Below are positions 40,697 through 48,527 of a DNA stretch of 48,527 bases, one piece after another. The position numbers were made by a program, and so were the translations under genes. Position 1 is the first letter of the stretch. Each line of letters begins with the position of its first letter. The DNA is taken from assembly GCA_964389375.1 (NCBI GenBank), contig CAYMDP010000018.1:1-48527 (forward strand), read 5' to 3'. The DNA comes from CAYMDP01 sp964389375 (lineage in GTDB: Bacteria > Bdellovibrionota > Bdellovibrionia > Bdellovibrionales > UBA1609). Below the pieces are notes generated by a model that was not told the DNA's origin, did not search any database, and worked only from the letters and a program-made list of their open reading frames with translations.

Positions 40697-42112
40697 ATGC
40701 ACTTTAGTGGGAAGATCACCAATTCAGTTTTAAATTATCTCGAGCGCCAAGGGCTTGGTCTTGAGACTGTCTTTGAAGTCACTCATTTACCCACAGAATT
40801 TCTTAGAGACCCATCGAGCTGGATTGAGGCCAGAGACGTTGAATCTTTCTTAGCCGAAATTGATAAAGCATTTACTCCCTCATTAGCTAAAGGAAGTGAG
40901 CCTTTATTGACTCAAGTCGGTCATCACGCTTTAGAGCTGAAGGCCTGGGGAGCACTGGACAGTGTTTTGCGAATGGTGGAAAGCCCCAGTGATATTTTTT
41001 CTCAACCCAAAAGATTTATTTCTTATTTTGTTTCTCCAGAGCCTCCGGTTGAGCAGTTGGATCGCACAGAGGCTTCGACAAGCTTTAATGTTCCCATTTA
41101 CGAGCAAGATTTTCCAAAGGTGTGTGAGTATTTAAAAGCGGCGATGGAAGCTTTGCCCCTATATCAAGGGCAAGCCATGGCCCATGTGACTTGGTCTGAA
41201 TATCAGATCTCGATTCGGTGGGAACAAAAACAAAACTCACTTTTCGGAGAAGGTGATGTTCGTGGTCAATTAAAGCCCGAGTTTATGGCTTCTTTAGTTG
41301 AAACCATTGAGCGCTCACAAAAACAAATCGAAGAAAAGCGCCAAGAACTTACCGAAAAAGATCAAGAGATCGAAAAGCTTCGGCATGAGCTTTTACTTCG
41401 AGCGGTGCCAGAGTCCTCTAGTCTTTCCGAACCTCTTCAGGATGGACTAAAAGAAGTTGAAAAAGACATTTTAAGACTTGCTGATTATCTTGGAAGATCT
41501 CAGCAGCTTGTCACTTTGTTAGTTGTGAAAAATCGCCTTGATCGCCAAGTTCAAGAGGCGATGAGACGAATGGACTGGGGCGCGATCACAAGCTTGTATC
41601 CAAAAATTGTTGAGCAGAGTTTGCATAAACTTTCTCATTTGGCAGAGGGCTCTCCGGCATCGATTCAGACCCTTGGTTTTATAGAAGATGAAACCTCTGA
41701 AGTGGCCAAGTCGACAGACGTCAATCAAATGCTTGAGGGACTTTTAAGTCAGATCGGATCAGAGATTCGACCGAAAGCAAAAATTGAAAAACTGTTATTC
41801 TTAGATCGACCTGTGCCCTTACAAAGTGCGTCTTTGCAGGCAGCATTAAAGCCTTTGATTAAAGAAGCCTGGGAACGTTTGTCGGCTAAAGGAAGAATTC
41901 GCATTGTCACCCGGCCGGTAAATGGACGTGCGGAACTTGAGATTTCTGAGATTCGAACTCTTGAAGATCATCGTCTTTCTGAAAAGGGCTCCCTGATCGA
42001 AAGAAGTCAGTTGGACCATCTCGAGCAAATCGTAAAAGATCATCAGGGCCGCTTTAGTTTGCAATCCCGAGGGCCTGAAGGCTCGACCATTTTGATTCAG
42101 TTTCCAACTTAA
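40697..42112 (+). CDS. Degenerate histidine-kinase-like protein with coiled coil
   Basis: The 471-residue protein starts with a domain of the kind found before some sensor kinases and AraC regulators (NSVLNYLERQGLGLETVFEV, LPTEFLRDPSSWIEARDVES). A coiled coil follows at about 200-245 (SQKQIEEKRQELTEKDQEIE). The last 130 residues resemble a kinase ATP-binding domain only in outline: they end GRFSLQSRGPEGSTILIQFP, like the closing strands of HATPase_c, but no phospho-acceptor His box and no clear N, G1 or G2 box is seen. It probably does not phosphorylate and may be a scaffold or sensor. It precedes enolase by 33 bp and may be co-transcribed with it. Confidence 0.5.
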   Translation: MHFSGKITNSVLNYLERQGLGLETVFEVTHLPTEFLRDPSSWIEARDVESFLAEIDKAFTPSLAKGSEPLLTQVGHHALELKAWGALDSVLRMVESPSDIFSQPKRFISYFVSPEPPVEQLDRTEASTSFNVPIYEQDFPKVCEYLKAAMEALPLYQGQAMAHVTWSEYQISIRWEQKQNSLFGEGDVRGQLKPEFMASLVETIERSQKQIEEKRQELTEKDQEIEKLRHELLLRAVPESSSLSEPLQDGLKEVEKDILRLADYLGRSQQLVTLLVVKNRLDRQVQEAMRRMDWGAITSLYPKIVEQSLHKLSHLAEGSPASIQTLGFIEDETSEVAKSTDVNQMLEGLLSQIGSEIRPKAKIEKLLFLDRPVPLQSASLQAALKPLIKEAWERLSAKGRIRIVTRPVNGRAELEISEIRTLEDHRLSEKGSLIERSQLDHLEQIVKDHQGRFSLQSRGPEGSTILIQFPT

Positions 42113-42145
42113 ATTAAAACCTCTAGATTGAGTGAGGAATTCTAT

Positions 42146-43414
42146 ATGAGCGAAATTCGTAAAGTCTGGGCCCGAGAAATTCTAGACAGTCGTGGCACTC
42201 CGACCTTAGAGGTGGATGTGACCTTAAGCTCTGGCCATGTATCTCGAGCGGCCGTTCCATCGGGAGCTTCGACAGGCGCTCATGAAGCTTTAGAGCTTCG
42301 TGATAAAGATCCAAAGCGCTATCGCGGAAAAGGTGTTTTAAAAGCTGTTGAGAATGTGAATCAGATTTTGGCACCGCTCTTGGCCGGAAAGAAACTTTCG
42401 AGCTGGGAAGAAATGGACCAGCTGATTTTAAAGCAAGACGGAACCGCTTCGAAATCAAAACTGGGTGCGAATGCAATTTTAGGAGTCTCTTTGGCTTTGG
42501 CGAAAGCCGCGGCAATGGACCAAGGCGAAGAATTATTTAGATTTTTAAATAAAACTAAAACTCCAAAACTTCCTGTGCCTTTAATGAATGTTTTAAATGG
42601 TGGAGCCCACGCCAACAACGGTTTAGATGTCCAAGAGTTTATGTTGGTGCCTCAGGGTTTTGATAGTTTTCGAGAGGCCTTAAGGGCAGGCTCTGAAGTG
42701 TTTCAAGTTTTAAAAGAAATTCTGAATGAGAAAGGCCTATCAACGGCCGTTGGTGACGAGGGCGGTTTTGCGCCAAAGTTAAAATCAAACATCGAAGCTT
42801 TAGAATTGATTTCGATGGCGGTTGAAAAAAGTGGATACAAACTAGGTGAGCAAATCGCTTTGGCATTAGACGTTGCGGCGACCGAATTTTTTGCCGATGG
42901 TTTTTATAATTGGGAAGGAAAAAAAATCACTCCCGCTGAACTGGGTGGAATTTACGAAGATTGGATGAAAAGGTTTCCGATGGTCAGCATCGAGGACGGA
43001 TTTTCTGAAGATGATTGGGAGGGCTGGATTGCCTTTACCAAAAAAGCAGGAGAAAAAATTCAGCTTGTCGGAGATGATCTATTTGTCACCAATCCCAAGC
43101 GGCTTCAAGATGGTATTTCGCGCGGGGCCGCTAATGCTCTGCTAGTGAAGGTGAATCAAATCGGTAGCCTTTCCGAAACCTGGAGTGCGGTTGAGATGGC
43201 TCAAAAGGCCAACTATCACACAGTGATGTCACATCGAAGCGGCGAGACCGAGGATGCGACGATTGCTGATCTTTCAGTGGCCTTTGGCTGCCAGCAGATT
43301 AAAACAGGCAGCCTTTGCCGTGGTGAGCGTACGGCCAAATATAATCAGCTTCTTCGTATCCAAGAAAGCCTGGGCTCCGGGGCTAAATACTGGGGAAGCC
43401 AAGCTTTTCGTTAA
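42146..43414 (+). CDS. eno: Enolase
   Basis: All signature parts are present: REILDSRGTPTLEVDVTL, VPSGASTGAHEALELRD, GANAILGVSLALAKAAA, MNVLNGGAHANNGLDVQEFM, VGDEGGFAPKL, the magnesium ligands in LALDVAATEFF, SIEDGFSEDDW and VGDDLFVTN, then ALLVKVNQIGSLSETW and SHRSGETEDATIADL. It converts 2-phosphoglycerate to phosphoenolpyruvate. I start at the ATG 42146 (422 residues), preceded by GAGTGAGGA; the longer TTG start at 42128 is unlikely. ftsB follows, an arrangement common in Gram-negative bacteria. Confidence 0.97.
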   Translation: MSEIRKVWAREILDSRGTPTLEVDVTLSSGHVSRAAVPSGASTGAHEALELRDKDPKRYRGKGVLKAVENVNQILAPLLAGKKLSSWEEMDQLILKQDGTASKSKLGANAILGVSLALAKAAAMDQGEELFRFLNKTKTPKLPVPLMNVLNGGAHANNGLDVQEFMLVPQGFDSFREALRAGSEVFQVLKEILNEKGLSTAVGDEGGFAPKLKSNIEALELISMAVEKSGYKLGEQIALALDVAATEFFADGFYNWEGKKITPAELGGIYEDWMKRFPMVSIEDGFSEDDWEGWIAFTKKAGEKIQLVGDDLFVTNPKRLQDGISRGAANALLVKVNQIGSLSETWSAVEMAQKANYHTVMSHRSGETEDATIADLSVAFGCQQIKTGSLCRGERTAKYNQLLRIQESLGSGAKYWGSQAFR

Positions 43415-43518
43415 ACTCTTAGGCCCTTGGGGTCTGAGTGGATCTGGGTCTAAAGAATTTGGATGTTCCGAAGAAACTGGACTTTCATCGAAGGTCCGAT
43501 CCATTTTATAATTAAAGT

Positions 43519-43848
43519 GTGAAGTTGCTCTTTTTTGGCTTATTTCAATGGATCAATCAATCCCTTCATAAACCGGCGCGGATCCTCGCCCTGTGCCTTT
43601 TCTCAGTGTTCGTTAGCCTTGTCGTCAATGGAAGTCTTTTTCGTCTGTGGTCTCTGCACAGAGATTTTGGTGACCTTCAAGGAAAAGCTCAGCAGCTTCA
43701 TCTTCAGTCGCAAGAAATGGAACTTAAATTAAGTCGTGCCTCGGATCCCGCTTTTATAGAGCGCGAGGCCATTGAACGTTTGGATTTGGTCAACGAAGGG
43801 GATCTGGTTTTTGTCTTCACAGATGAAGATTATACCCAAAGCGAGTGA
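43519..43848 (+). CDS. ftsB: FtsB-like septum formation protein
   Basis: The 109-residue protein has one membrane helix (ILALCLFSVFVSLVVNGSLF), a coiled coil (LQGKAQQLHLQSQEMELKLS) and the short conserved end IEREAIERLDLVNEGDLVFV, as in FtsB/DivIC, which link FtsQ and FtsL in the division machine. Its place after enolase supports the call. The start is a GTG at 43519. The last six codons (DYTQSE and stop) are read from the left arm of a long inverted repeat, so the extreme C-terminus may have been shaped by that element. Confidence 0.82.
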   Translation: MKLLFFGLFQWINQSLHKPARILALCLFSVFVSLVVNGSLFRLWSLHRDFGDLQGKAQQLHLQSQEMELKLSRASDPAFIEREAIERLDLVNEGDLVFVFTDEDYTQSE

Positions 43849-43894
43849 GTTAGCCGCTTTGTGAAAGTGGTTTAACTTACTCACTTTGGGTATA
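43831..43894. repeat. 22-bp inverted repeat overlapping the ftsB stop
   Basis: Bases 43831-43852 and 43873-43894 are inverted copies with two mismatches, and the loop contains a further stem (CCGCTTT with AAAGTGG). The ftsB stop codon is inside the left arm. The ribosome site of the cold-shock gene follows five bases after the right arm, so it could work as terminator for ftsB or modulate the next gene. Confidence 0.8.
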
Positions 43895-43909
43895 TAACAG
43901 GGAGGTTCT

Positions 43910-44110
43910 ATGTCCTTTGGTAAGGTCAAGTGGTACGATCAGACTCGGGGTTACGGCTATATTGTTCAAAACGATGGCCAAGAAATTTACTTTCATTATA
44001 CGTCCATCGCCGAAGCAAATAGAGGCTTCAATTCTGGGCATGCAGTCACTTACGACCTTATTCAGACCCGCTTAGGTTTCGAAGCAGCCAACGTTAGGTT
44101 GGCCTGTTAG
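43910..44110 (+). CDS. Cold-shock-domain protein, divergent
   Basis: The 66-residue protein has the cold-shock fold with the RNA-binding motifs in altered form: GKVKWYDQTRGYGYI in place of the usual KGFGFI, and EIYFHYTSI in place of VFVHFS. The aromatic residues that stack on nucleic acid are kept (Tyr or Phe), so single-stranded RNA or DNA binding is likely. GGGAGG lies nine bases before the ATG. It follows the inverted repeat at the end of ftsB and precedes a promoter for the HTH-polA pair. Confidence 0.85.
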   Translation: MSFGKVKWYDQTRGYGYIVQNDGQEIYFHYTSIAEANRGFNSGHAVTYDLIQTRLGFEAANVRLAC

Positions 44111-44145
44111 AAGCCATTAGGCAGAAGAGCGAATAACGCACAGCA

Positions 44146-44173
44146 TTGACAAGCTCTTAAATTGATCTATCCT
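44146..44173 (+). promoter_or_regulatory. Sigma-70-type promoter for the HTH-polA pair
   Basis: A perfect -35 box TTGACA (44146-44151) is followed after 16 bases by TATCCT (44168-44173), four of six matches to the -10 consensus. Transcription would start near 44180, leaving a leader of about 44 bases before the GTG start of the HTH gene. Confidence 0.6.
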
Positions 44174-44223
44174 CCAGTTTTGGATTACTTTTCGGTCTTG
44201 TCAGTTGGATCAAAGGGAGAGCT

Positions 44224-44526
44224 GTGACTAAAAAAAATTGGTTTAAAGAAGATCTCTCTGCAGATATCTTGCAGCTTCGTCGACGCCTCGGTTGGACCCG
44301 TGCTGAGCTTGGATTTCGTATGGGTTGCCGCTCCGAAATCATTGAAATGTGGGAGTCCGGAAAACTTATTCCTGAACTTGAAGCGATTAACCAACTAAAG
44401 GTTTTGCTTTCTCAAGTTGAAGCCCTCTCAGAACGAGTTCAACAAACCCCACTGACAGACCTTCGACTCTCAGAATTAGGTTTAAGTCAGTTCAACCGTT
44501 GCGATCATTTTAAAGAAGAGATCTAA
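44224..44526 (+). CDS. XRE-type helix-turn-helix protein
   Basis: The 100-residue protein has a Cro/C1-type HTH at about residues 14-65 (LQLRRRLGWTRAELGFRMGC, IIEMWESGKLIPELEAINQL), then a helical stretch (LLSQVEALSERVQQTP) that may dimerise. The start is a GTG preceded by GGGAGAG. It ends two bases before the TTG start of polA, so the two share a transcript and perhaps coupled translation. It may regulate this transcript or other genes; the target is not known. Confidence 0.78.
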   Translation: MTKKNWFKEDLSADILQLRRRLGWTRAELGFRMGCRSEIIEMWESGKLIPELEAINQLKVLLSQVEALSERVQQTPLTDLRLSELGLSQFNRCDHFKEEI

Positions 44527-44528
44527 AT

Positions 44529-47102
44529 TTGAAAAAGCTATATCTCGTTGACGTGAGCTCTATGTTCTTTAGAGCCTTTTATGCCATTCCAAACTTAACA
44601 AACGAAAAGGGCTTTCCGACCAATGCCCTTTACGGATTTTTAGCAATGACCGTAAAGCTTCTGCGGGATATTCACCCGGATTATTTGGTCTTTTGTTTTG
44701 ATCGTAAAGAAGCCTCATTTCGTGTGGACTTGTACCCTGAATACAAAGCCAACCGTGACGAAATGCCCGAATTGCTTCAGCCGCAAGTCCCTTATGTAAA
44801 AAAATTGACCGAGCTTTTGGGCATTCCCATGCTCGATAAAGAAGGCTACGAGGCCGATGATGTGATCGGTGTTTTGACAAACTACGGCCGTAAAGCGGGT
44901 CTTGAAGTCGTTATTGTCAGCGGTGATAAAGATTTTGCTCAACTGATTGGCCCTCATGTTTCGATGTACGACACCATGAAAGATCATCGCTATGATCCGG
45001 ATGGGGTCATGGAAAAATGGGGCATTCATCCAGAGCAAATGATTGATTATTTAGCCCTAGTTGGTGATAGCAGCGACAACATTCCTGGGGTTCGGGGCAT
45101 CGGGCCAAAGGGTGCACAGAAGCTTCTCTCTGAATTCAGAAGCCTCGATGGTATTTATGCAAACATTGATAAAATTACCGCAAAGGCTATGAAACAAAAG
45201 TTGATTGAGCATAAAGAGATGGCCTATCTGTCTCAAAAGCTCGTGACCATCGTTCAAGAATTAGATCTGGGAATTCAGCTGGACGATTTAAAAATGCGAG
45301 CCGTGAATAAAGAGGGCTTAAGAGAAATTCTGCAAGAGCTGGGATTTAAAACCTTTATCCGAAATTTGGTGGACGGAGAGTCTGGCCCCTTAACGTCTAA
45401 TAATTCAGTGGGTCCCAAAAAAGTCAGTGCCAAATCTGAGACCGCGAAAGAGTCAAAAAATTCAAATTATCAAAAGTCCGAATTAAAAGAAGTTCAGTGG
45501 CAAATCGAAGATTTTCGAAAAGAAATCGAGCCCTATAGTGTGCTGTGGGCCCACCTGAATGAAAGGGGTTTGTTCTTTTCATACAAAGACTATGCAATTT
45601 CGTCCGCGGCAGACCCCGTGGAACTTGGCCAGGTCTTAAGTCAAAAGCATCTATTGTGGAGAGGGTTCGATCTTAAGGAAGTTTGGAAGGTGTTAAAGCC
45701 CCAACAGGTTTCTGCGGATTGGGATCAAATGCTTGCGGCCTACGTCGTTCGGGCAGGCTTGATTGAATCCTTCTTAGAGGTCTACGCCGAATATACTGGT
45801 AAGGCCGTGCCGGACTTTGCAAGTGCCGCCCAAATTTTTAATTGTCACTTCGAATTGGAAGATATTTTAAGACGTCGGCTTAAGGAAACTGAAGGGAACT
45901 CAGTTCTTAAACAATTTGAGCTTCCCCTGGTTTCGGTCTTGTACGCGATGGAAGGTCATGGAATTGGCCTAAATATCGATGAATTAAAAGAGCAAAGTAA
46001 AGAACTCGAACAGGATATCGCAGACCTCGAAAAAACAATTCATGCCGAAGCCAATGAGCAATTTAATATTGCAAGCCCCAAACAAATGGCCGTGGTTTTG
46101 TTTGAACATATGAAGCTTCCAACCGGAAAAAAAACCAAGACGGGTTTTTCGACCAATAACGATGTTTTAGAAAAGCTAAGAGATAAACACGCCATTATCC
46201 CTATGATTATTGAGTATCGTGAGCTTTCGAAATTGAAGTCCACCTATGTTGAAGCCCTTCCAAGTCTGATCGACAAAGAAGATGGTCGAATTCACACGCA
46301 TCTTCGTCAAGCGGCAACGGCCACAGGAAGACTTTCGAGTGTTCATCCAAATCTTCAAAACATTCCGATTCGAACCCCGCGCGGTCGACTGGTGCGAAAG
46401 GCCTTTGTCAGCGACAAGGGAAAGGTTTTTATCTCTGCGGATTACAGTCAAATTGAGCTGCGGATCTTAGCTCATATCACTGAAGATCCCGGCTTAAGAA
46501 AGGCCTTTGAGCAAGACGTCGACATTCACACCGCCACGGCTTCAGAAATTTTTGGGGTTCGGTTGGATCAGGTCGATTCTGAGTTAAGACGAAAAGCTAA
46601 GGCCGTGAACTTTGGGATTGCTTACGGACAGGGAGTATTTGGTCTGTCTGAAAGTTTACAAATAGGACGGGCTGAAGCCAGTGAAATTATCGAGCGATAT
46701 TTTGAACGCTTTAAAGGTGTTAAAAATTATATGGAGTCCATTGTTCGGACAGCTATGGAGCAGGGCTATGTCGAGTCCGTCTTTGGGCGTCGCAGGTATA
46801 TCGACGAGTTGAAGTCAAAGAATCAGAATATCCGAAAATTCGGTGAGAGGGCTGCGATCAATGCACCCATTCAAGGGACTGCGAGTGATTTGGTTAAGCT
46901 TGCGATGATTAAGCTTTACGAAGAAATTGAGCTTCCGATGCTTCTTCAGGTGCACGATGAACTTTTATTTGAATGTCCAGAAGATGAAGTCGAAGAGCAT
47001 TGTCCTCGGATTAAAGAGGTGATGGAGAATATCACGAAGCTTTCGGTCCCCTTAAAGGTGAACCTTGCGACTGGGAAAAACTGGGAAGACGCTCACTCTT
47101 AA
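44529..47102 (+). CDS. polA: DNA polymerase I with apparently inactive proofreading domain
   Basis: The 857-residue protein has the 5'-3' exonuclease (DYLVFCFDRKEASFRVDLYP, YEADDVIGVL, VSGDKDFAQLIG, GDSSDNIPGVRGIGPKGAQK), and the polymerase with motif A ISADYSQIELRILAHI, motif B RRKAKAVNFGIAYGQGVFGL and motif C LLQVHDELLFE. The middle region (about 320-440) corresponds to the 3'-5' exonuclease, but the DxE of Exo I is missing (it reads LWAHLNERGLFFS) and the other two sites are poor, so proofreading is probably lost, as in Taq polymerase. The start is a TTG after the HTH gene; no nearer ATG fits. Its stop overlaps that of the convergent lipoprotein gene. Confidence 0.95.
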   Translation: MKKLYLVDVSSMFFRAFYAIPNLTNEKGFPTNALYGFLAMTVKLLRDIHPDYLVFCFDRKEASFRVDLYPEYKANRDEMPELLQPQVPYVKKLTELLGIPMLDKEGYEADDVIGVLTNYGRKAGLEVVIVSGDKDFAQLIGPHVSMYDTMKDHRYDPDGVMEKWGIHPEQMIDYLALVGDSSDNIPGVRGIGPKGAQKLLSEFRSLDGIYANIDKITAKAMKQKLIEHKEMAYLSQKLVTIVQELDLGIQLDDLKMRAVNKEGLREILQELGFKTFIRNLVDGESGPLTSNNSVGPKKVSAKSETAKESKNSNYQKSELKEVQWQIEDFRKEIEPYSVLWAHLNERGLFFSYKDYAISSAADPVELGQVLSQKHLLWRGFDLKEVWKVLKPQQVSADWDQMLAAYVVRAGLIESFLEVYAEYTGKAVPDFASAAQIFNCHFELEDILRRRLKETEGNSVLKQFELPLVSVLYAMEGHGIGLNIDELKEQSKELEQDIADLEKTIHAEANEQFNIASPKQMAVVLFEHMKLPTGKKTKTGFSTNNDVLEKLRDKHAIIPMIIEYRELSKLKSTYVEALPSLIDKEDGRIHTHLRQAATATGRLSSVHPNLQNIPIRTPRGRLVRKAFVSDKGKVFISADYSQIELRILAHITEDPGLRKAFEQDVDIHTATASEIFGVRLDQVDSELRRKAKAVNFGIAYGQGVFGLSESLQIGRAEASEIIERYFERFKGVKNYMESIVRTAMEQGYVESVFGRRRYIDELKSKNQNIRKFGERAAINAPIQGTASDLVKLAMIKLYEEIELPMLLQVHDELLFECPEDEVEEHCPRIKEVMENITKLSVPLKVNLATGKNWEDAHS

Positions 47103-47761
47103 AGAGTTTCCCAGCCCACCACTCGTCCGGATTCAAAATAGATAATGCGAGTTTTTTTATCAAAGCCATCCGTTGCCGAAACGTAGCGCGAGTATCTCCA
47201 GCGTTGGTTTCCATAAACAGGATCTCCTGCAACCTCGACAAGGTCTGGATCACCCCAGCTTTGAACTACGGCCTTTTCTGACATGCCAATCGCGATATCA
47301 TTTTTTTCGATTAAGTCGGCAATCTCGCCTTCAAATCCCTCGGGCTCGACAAGACCTCGCTGCATGGCCCAGCGCTCTCTGGCTTGAGTAGATGGAATGG
47401 ACAAAAATGTCATTCGCTCTTGGTCGTTTTTCATCTGGCCTTTATATTTGTAATACTGCTTTTTTTCAGTCTGAGTCCCTAGACGTCTTTCCATACTTTT
47501 CAGCTGAATTCGTTGTTTGACGGCTTGGTTTTGACCTTCGGATAGGGATTGGTATTCATGAAAGCCAAGTTCTTCGCGAGACTCGCTTTCGCGTAATGAA
47601 AGCCGTTCGTCATAAAATTGAGAAGCTCCGGAATTAGATTTTGAGTAAGGACCATCTTGATAAGAGTAGCCACTTTCAGTGGAACGGGTTAGATGCGTAC
47701 AGGCCGACGAAAGTCCGGCTAAAATAAGGCATGTGACTGTTAAGAGAGCTTGTGATGACAT
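47099..47761 (-). CDS. Lipoprotein of unknown function
   Basis: The 220-residue protein starts with a lipoprotein signal (VTCLILAGLSSAC, lipobox LSSAC). The first half after it is polar and rich in Ser, Glu, Gln and Tyr and probably disordered; a basic stretch with KKQYYKYKGQMKND follows. The end (IAIGMSEKAVVQSWGDPDLV, QRWRYSRYVSATDGF, RIIYFESGRVVGWETL) resembles the SmpA/BamE fold, in which a pattern of GMsx-x-V-x-x-x-WGxPd is common. So it may be an outer-membrane-associated lipoprotein with a BamE-like tail. It converges on polA, with the shared TTAA at the stops. Confidence 0.65.
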   Translation of the reverse strand: MSSQALLTVTCLILAGLSSACTHLTRSTESGYSYQDGPYSKSNSGASQFYDERLSLRESESREELGFHEYQSLSEGQNQAVKQRIQLKSMERRLGTQTEKKQYYKYKGQMKNDQERMTFLSIPSTQARERWAMQRGLVEPEGFEGEIADLIEKNDIAIGMSEKAVVQSWGDPDLVEVAGDPVYGNQRWRYSRYVSATDGFDKKTRIIYFESGRVVGWETL

Positions 47762-47840
47762 TGTTTGTGCTCCTTTTACAAGTGTATCGGAGCGAGACAG
47801 TAAAAATTAAGTCCAAGTTCCTGAAAAGTTTTGCCATAAT

Positions 47841-48527
47841 ATGGAAGTCATGTCGAAAAACCAAGCGGATGCGAATAATTCTGAAGTGATCTCTCTCGAT
47901 GTTCTGGATAAGATCTTAGTCGAGGACAGTCCAGAGTTTGCAGCCTCCCTCGGAGATCTTAGCGAAAAGATCGAAGCCGCTGATGCAGATATTGAATCGA
48001 TCAATATTGATGATGACAATCTGGGATCTGATTCCGATTTTGAGGCTCCTCCAAGCCGGCTAGATCGGTTTCCGATTGTTAAAGCCTTTTTAACTCCTCT
48101 TCGGAAGCTCTTTCAAAAATCTTCTGAAGCTCGCATGAGTTTTAAAAGTAAGCTTCTTCTTTTTTACAGAAGATCTTTGGTTTTTATTCAGACTCAACCC
48201 ATTGAGTTTGCGAAATATCTTTACTCTTTGACTAAGGTCATTTTCAAAAAGCTCCTTTCCCTTGTGCAACTTTTTAATGGTCTGCCTCTATGGAAGAAGG
48301 CGAGTTTAATTTTGATTTTTTCACTGATGACACTTGCTGGGTATCTGGCACATCTTAATCTTCGTGGAGCCTGGATCCCCCTACTTTTTGAAGAGCCCTT
48401 GACCCGAATGTCCGCGGTGGCCGATTCCTCTTGGGAGATGGCGGAGGGTGAGGGAATGATTGGGCTTTACCAAGCATTTCCCCAAAAAGAGCATCGCTTT
48501 CAGTTTCGAAAGACGGTTGTAAACTTA
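47841..48527 (+). CDS. Start of a membrane protein, cut by the window end
   Basis: From the ATG at 47841 (or 47850) the frame stays open for 229 codons to the last base. The first 75 residues are acidic (VLDKILVEDSPEFAASLGDL, IESINIDDDNLGSDSDF). A basic region follows, then one clear membrane helix at about residues 154-172 (ASLILIFSLMTLAGYLAHL). After it comes a periplasmic part ending EHRFQFRKTVVNL, which is weakly like the start of a FliL-type domain. The family is not recognised with confidence; the right part of the gene is needed. Confidence 0.55.
   Translation, partial: MEVMSKNQADANNSEVISLDVLDKILVEDSPEFAASLGDLSEKIEAADADIESINIDDDNLGSDSDFEAPPSRLDRFPIVKAFLTPLRKLFQKSSEARMSFKSKLLLFYRRSLVFIQTQPIEFAKYLYSLTKVIFKKLLSLVQLFNGLPLWKKASLILIFSLMTLAGYLAHLNLRGAWIPLLFEEPLTRMSAVADSSWEMAEGEGMIGLYQAFPQKEHRFQFRKTVVNL

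Noticed and set aside
1..48527. CRISPR arrays, tRNA or rRNA genes, phage genes, IS elements with transposase
   Set aside because: None was seen; the repeats present are inverted or few in number, without regular spacers, and no reading frame resembles a transposase, integrase or phage protein.

Overview
The window most likely comes from a member of the Bdellovibrionota, a relative of the predatory Bdellovibrio. The strongest sign is a diguanylate cyclase with an N-terminal FHA domain and a GGEEF motif (29974-30912) that closely resembles DgcB of B. bacteriovorus, followed by an ECF sigma factor as I remember in that species. Other signs are generic: dense packing, a scatter of LPS glycosyltransferases, several exported proteins without recognisable family, and frequent GTG/TTG starts. 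No tRNA, rRNA, CRISPR array, prophage or insertion sequence with a transposase gene was seen. I cannot name a species.

Layout. 1-8.4 kb: the end of a TonB-dependent receptor, a three-part glycosyltransferase, the tRNA methyltransferase MnmD, a YhcC-like radical SAM protein, an exported protein of unknown role, a METTL17/Rsm22-type methyltransferase and a GT9 heptosyltransferase. 8.5-11.2 kb: an aldolase-mtnA-mtnP operon that fits the methylthioadenosine 'DHAP shunt'. 11.2-11.9 kb: a gene-poor stretch full of hairpins and very small reading frames. 11.9-18 kb: an exported protein, glycine dehydrogenase with a cyclic-nucleotide-binding protein and a basic histone-H1-like protein, an EpmA-like ligase with an extra N-terminal domain, and an HU/IHF protein. 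18.1-23.1 kb: a minus-strand operon gdhA-pyrD-mutT-two glycosyltransferases. 23.3-32.3 kb: a plus-strand run of hldA-type kinase, rlmN, a PfkB kinase, a coiled-coil protein, a phosphoesterase, pgi, dgcB, an ECF sigma factor and a putative anti-sigma factor. 32.3-35 kb: a minus-strand envelope group (lipoprotein peptidase, beta-barrel, TonB-like protein). 35-48.5 kb: PilZ protein, PIN-PhoH ATPase, cupredoxin-like protein, solitary CpaF-type ATPase, a degenerate kinase-like protein, enolase, FtsB, a cold-shock protein, an HTH protein, DNA polymerase I, a lipoprotein and the start of a membrane protein.

The most unusual content is not in the genes but between, and once inside, them. Seven long inverted repeats (arms 22-35 bp, most of them perfect) sit at gene ends. 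Two of them (30918-31046 and 35569-35699) share the same 67-base core, and four of its five differences form two compensating base-pair changes, while the 31-32 bp arms around it are completely different and specific to each place. A second family, built on CCAGGTCC/GGACCTGG, is scattered from 9.4 to 17.7 kb. One copy is a 51-bp perfect palindrome lying exactly in frame inside mtnA, and another supplies the C-terminus of the same protein. These look like small structured mobile elements of the REP/REPIN or palindromic-element kind. The locus-specific perfect arms around a conserved core are the part I cannot match to a known element type.

Functional threads: c-di-GMP signalling (DgcB, PilZ), envelope sugar synthesis (hldA-type kinase, GT9, GT4 and GT2 enzymes), methylthioadenosine salvage, RNA modification (MnmD, RlmN, Rsm22-like) and central carbon metabolism (pgi, eno, gcvP, gdhA).
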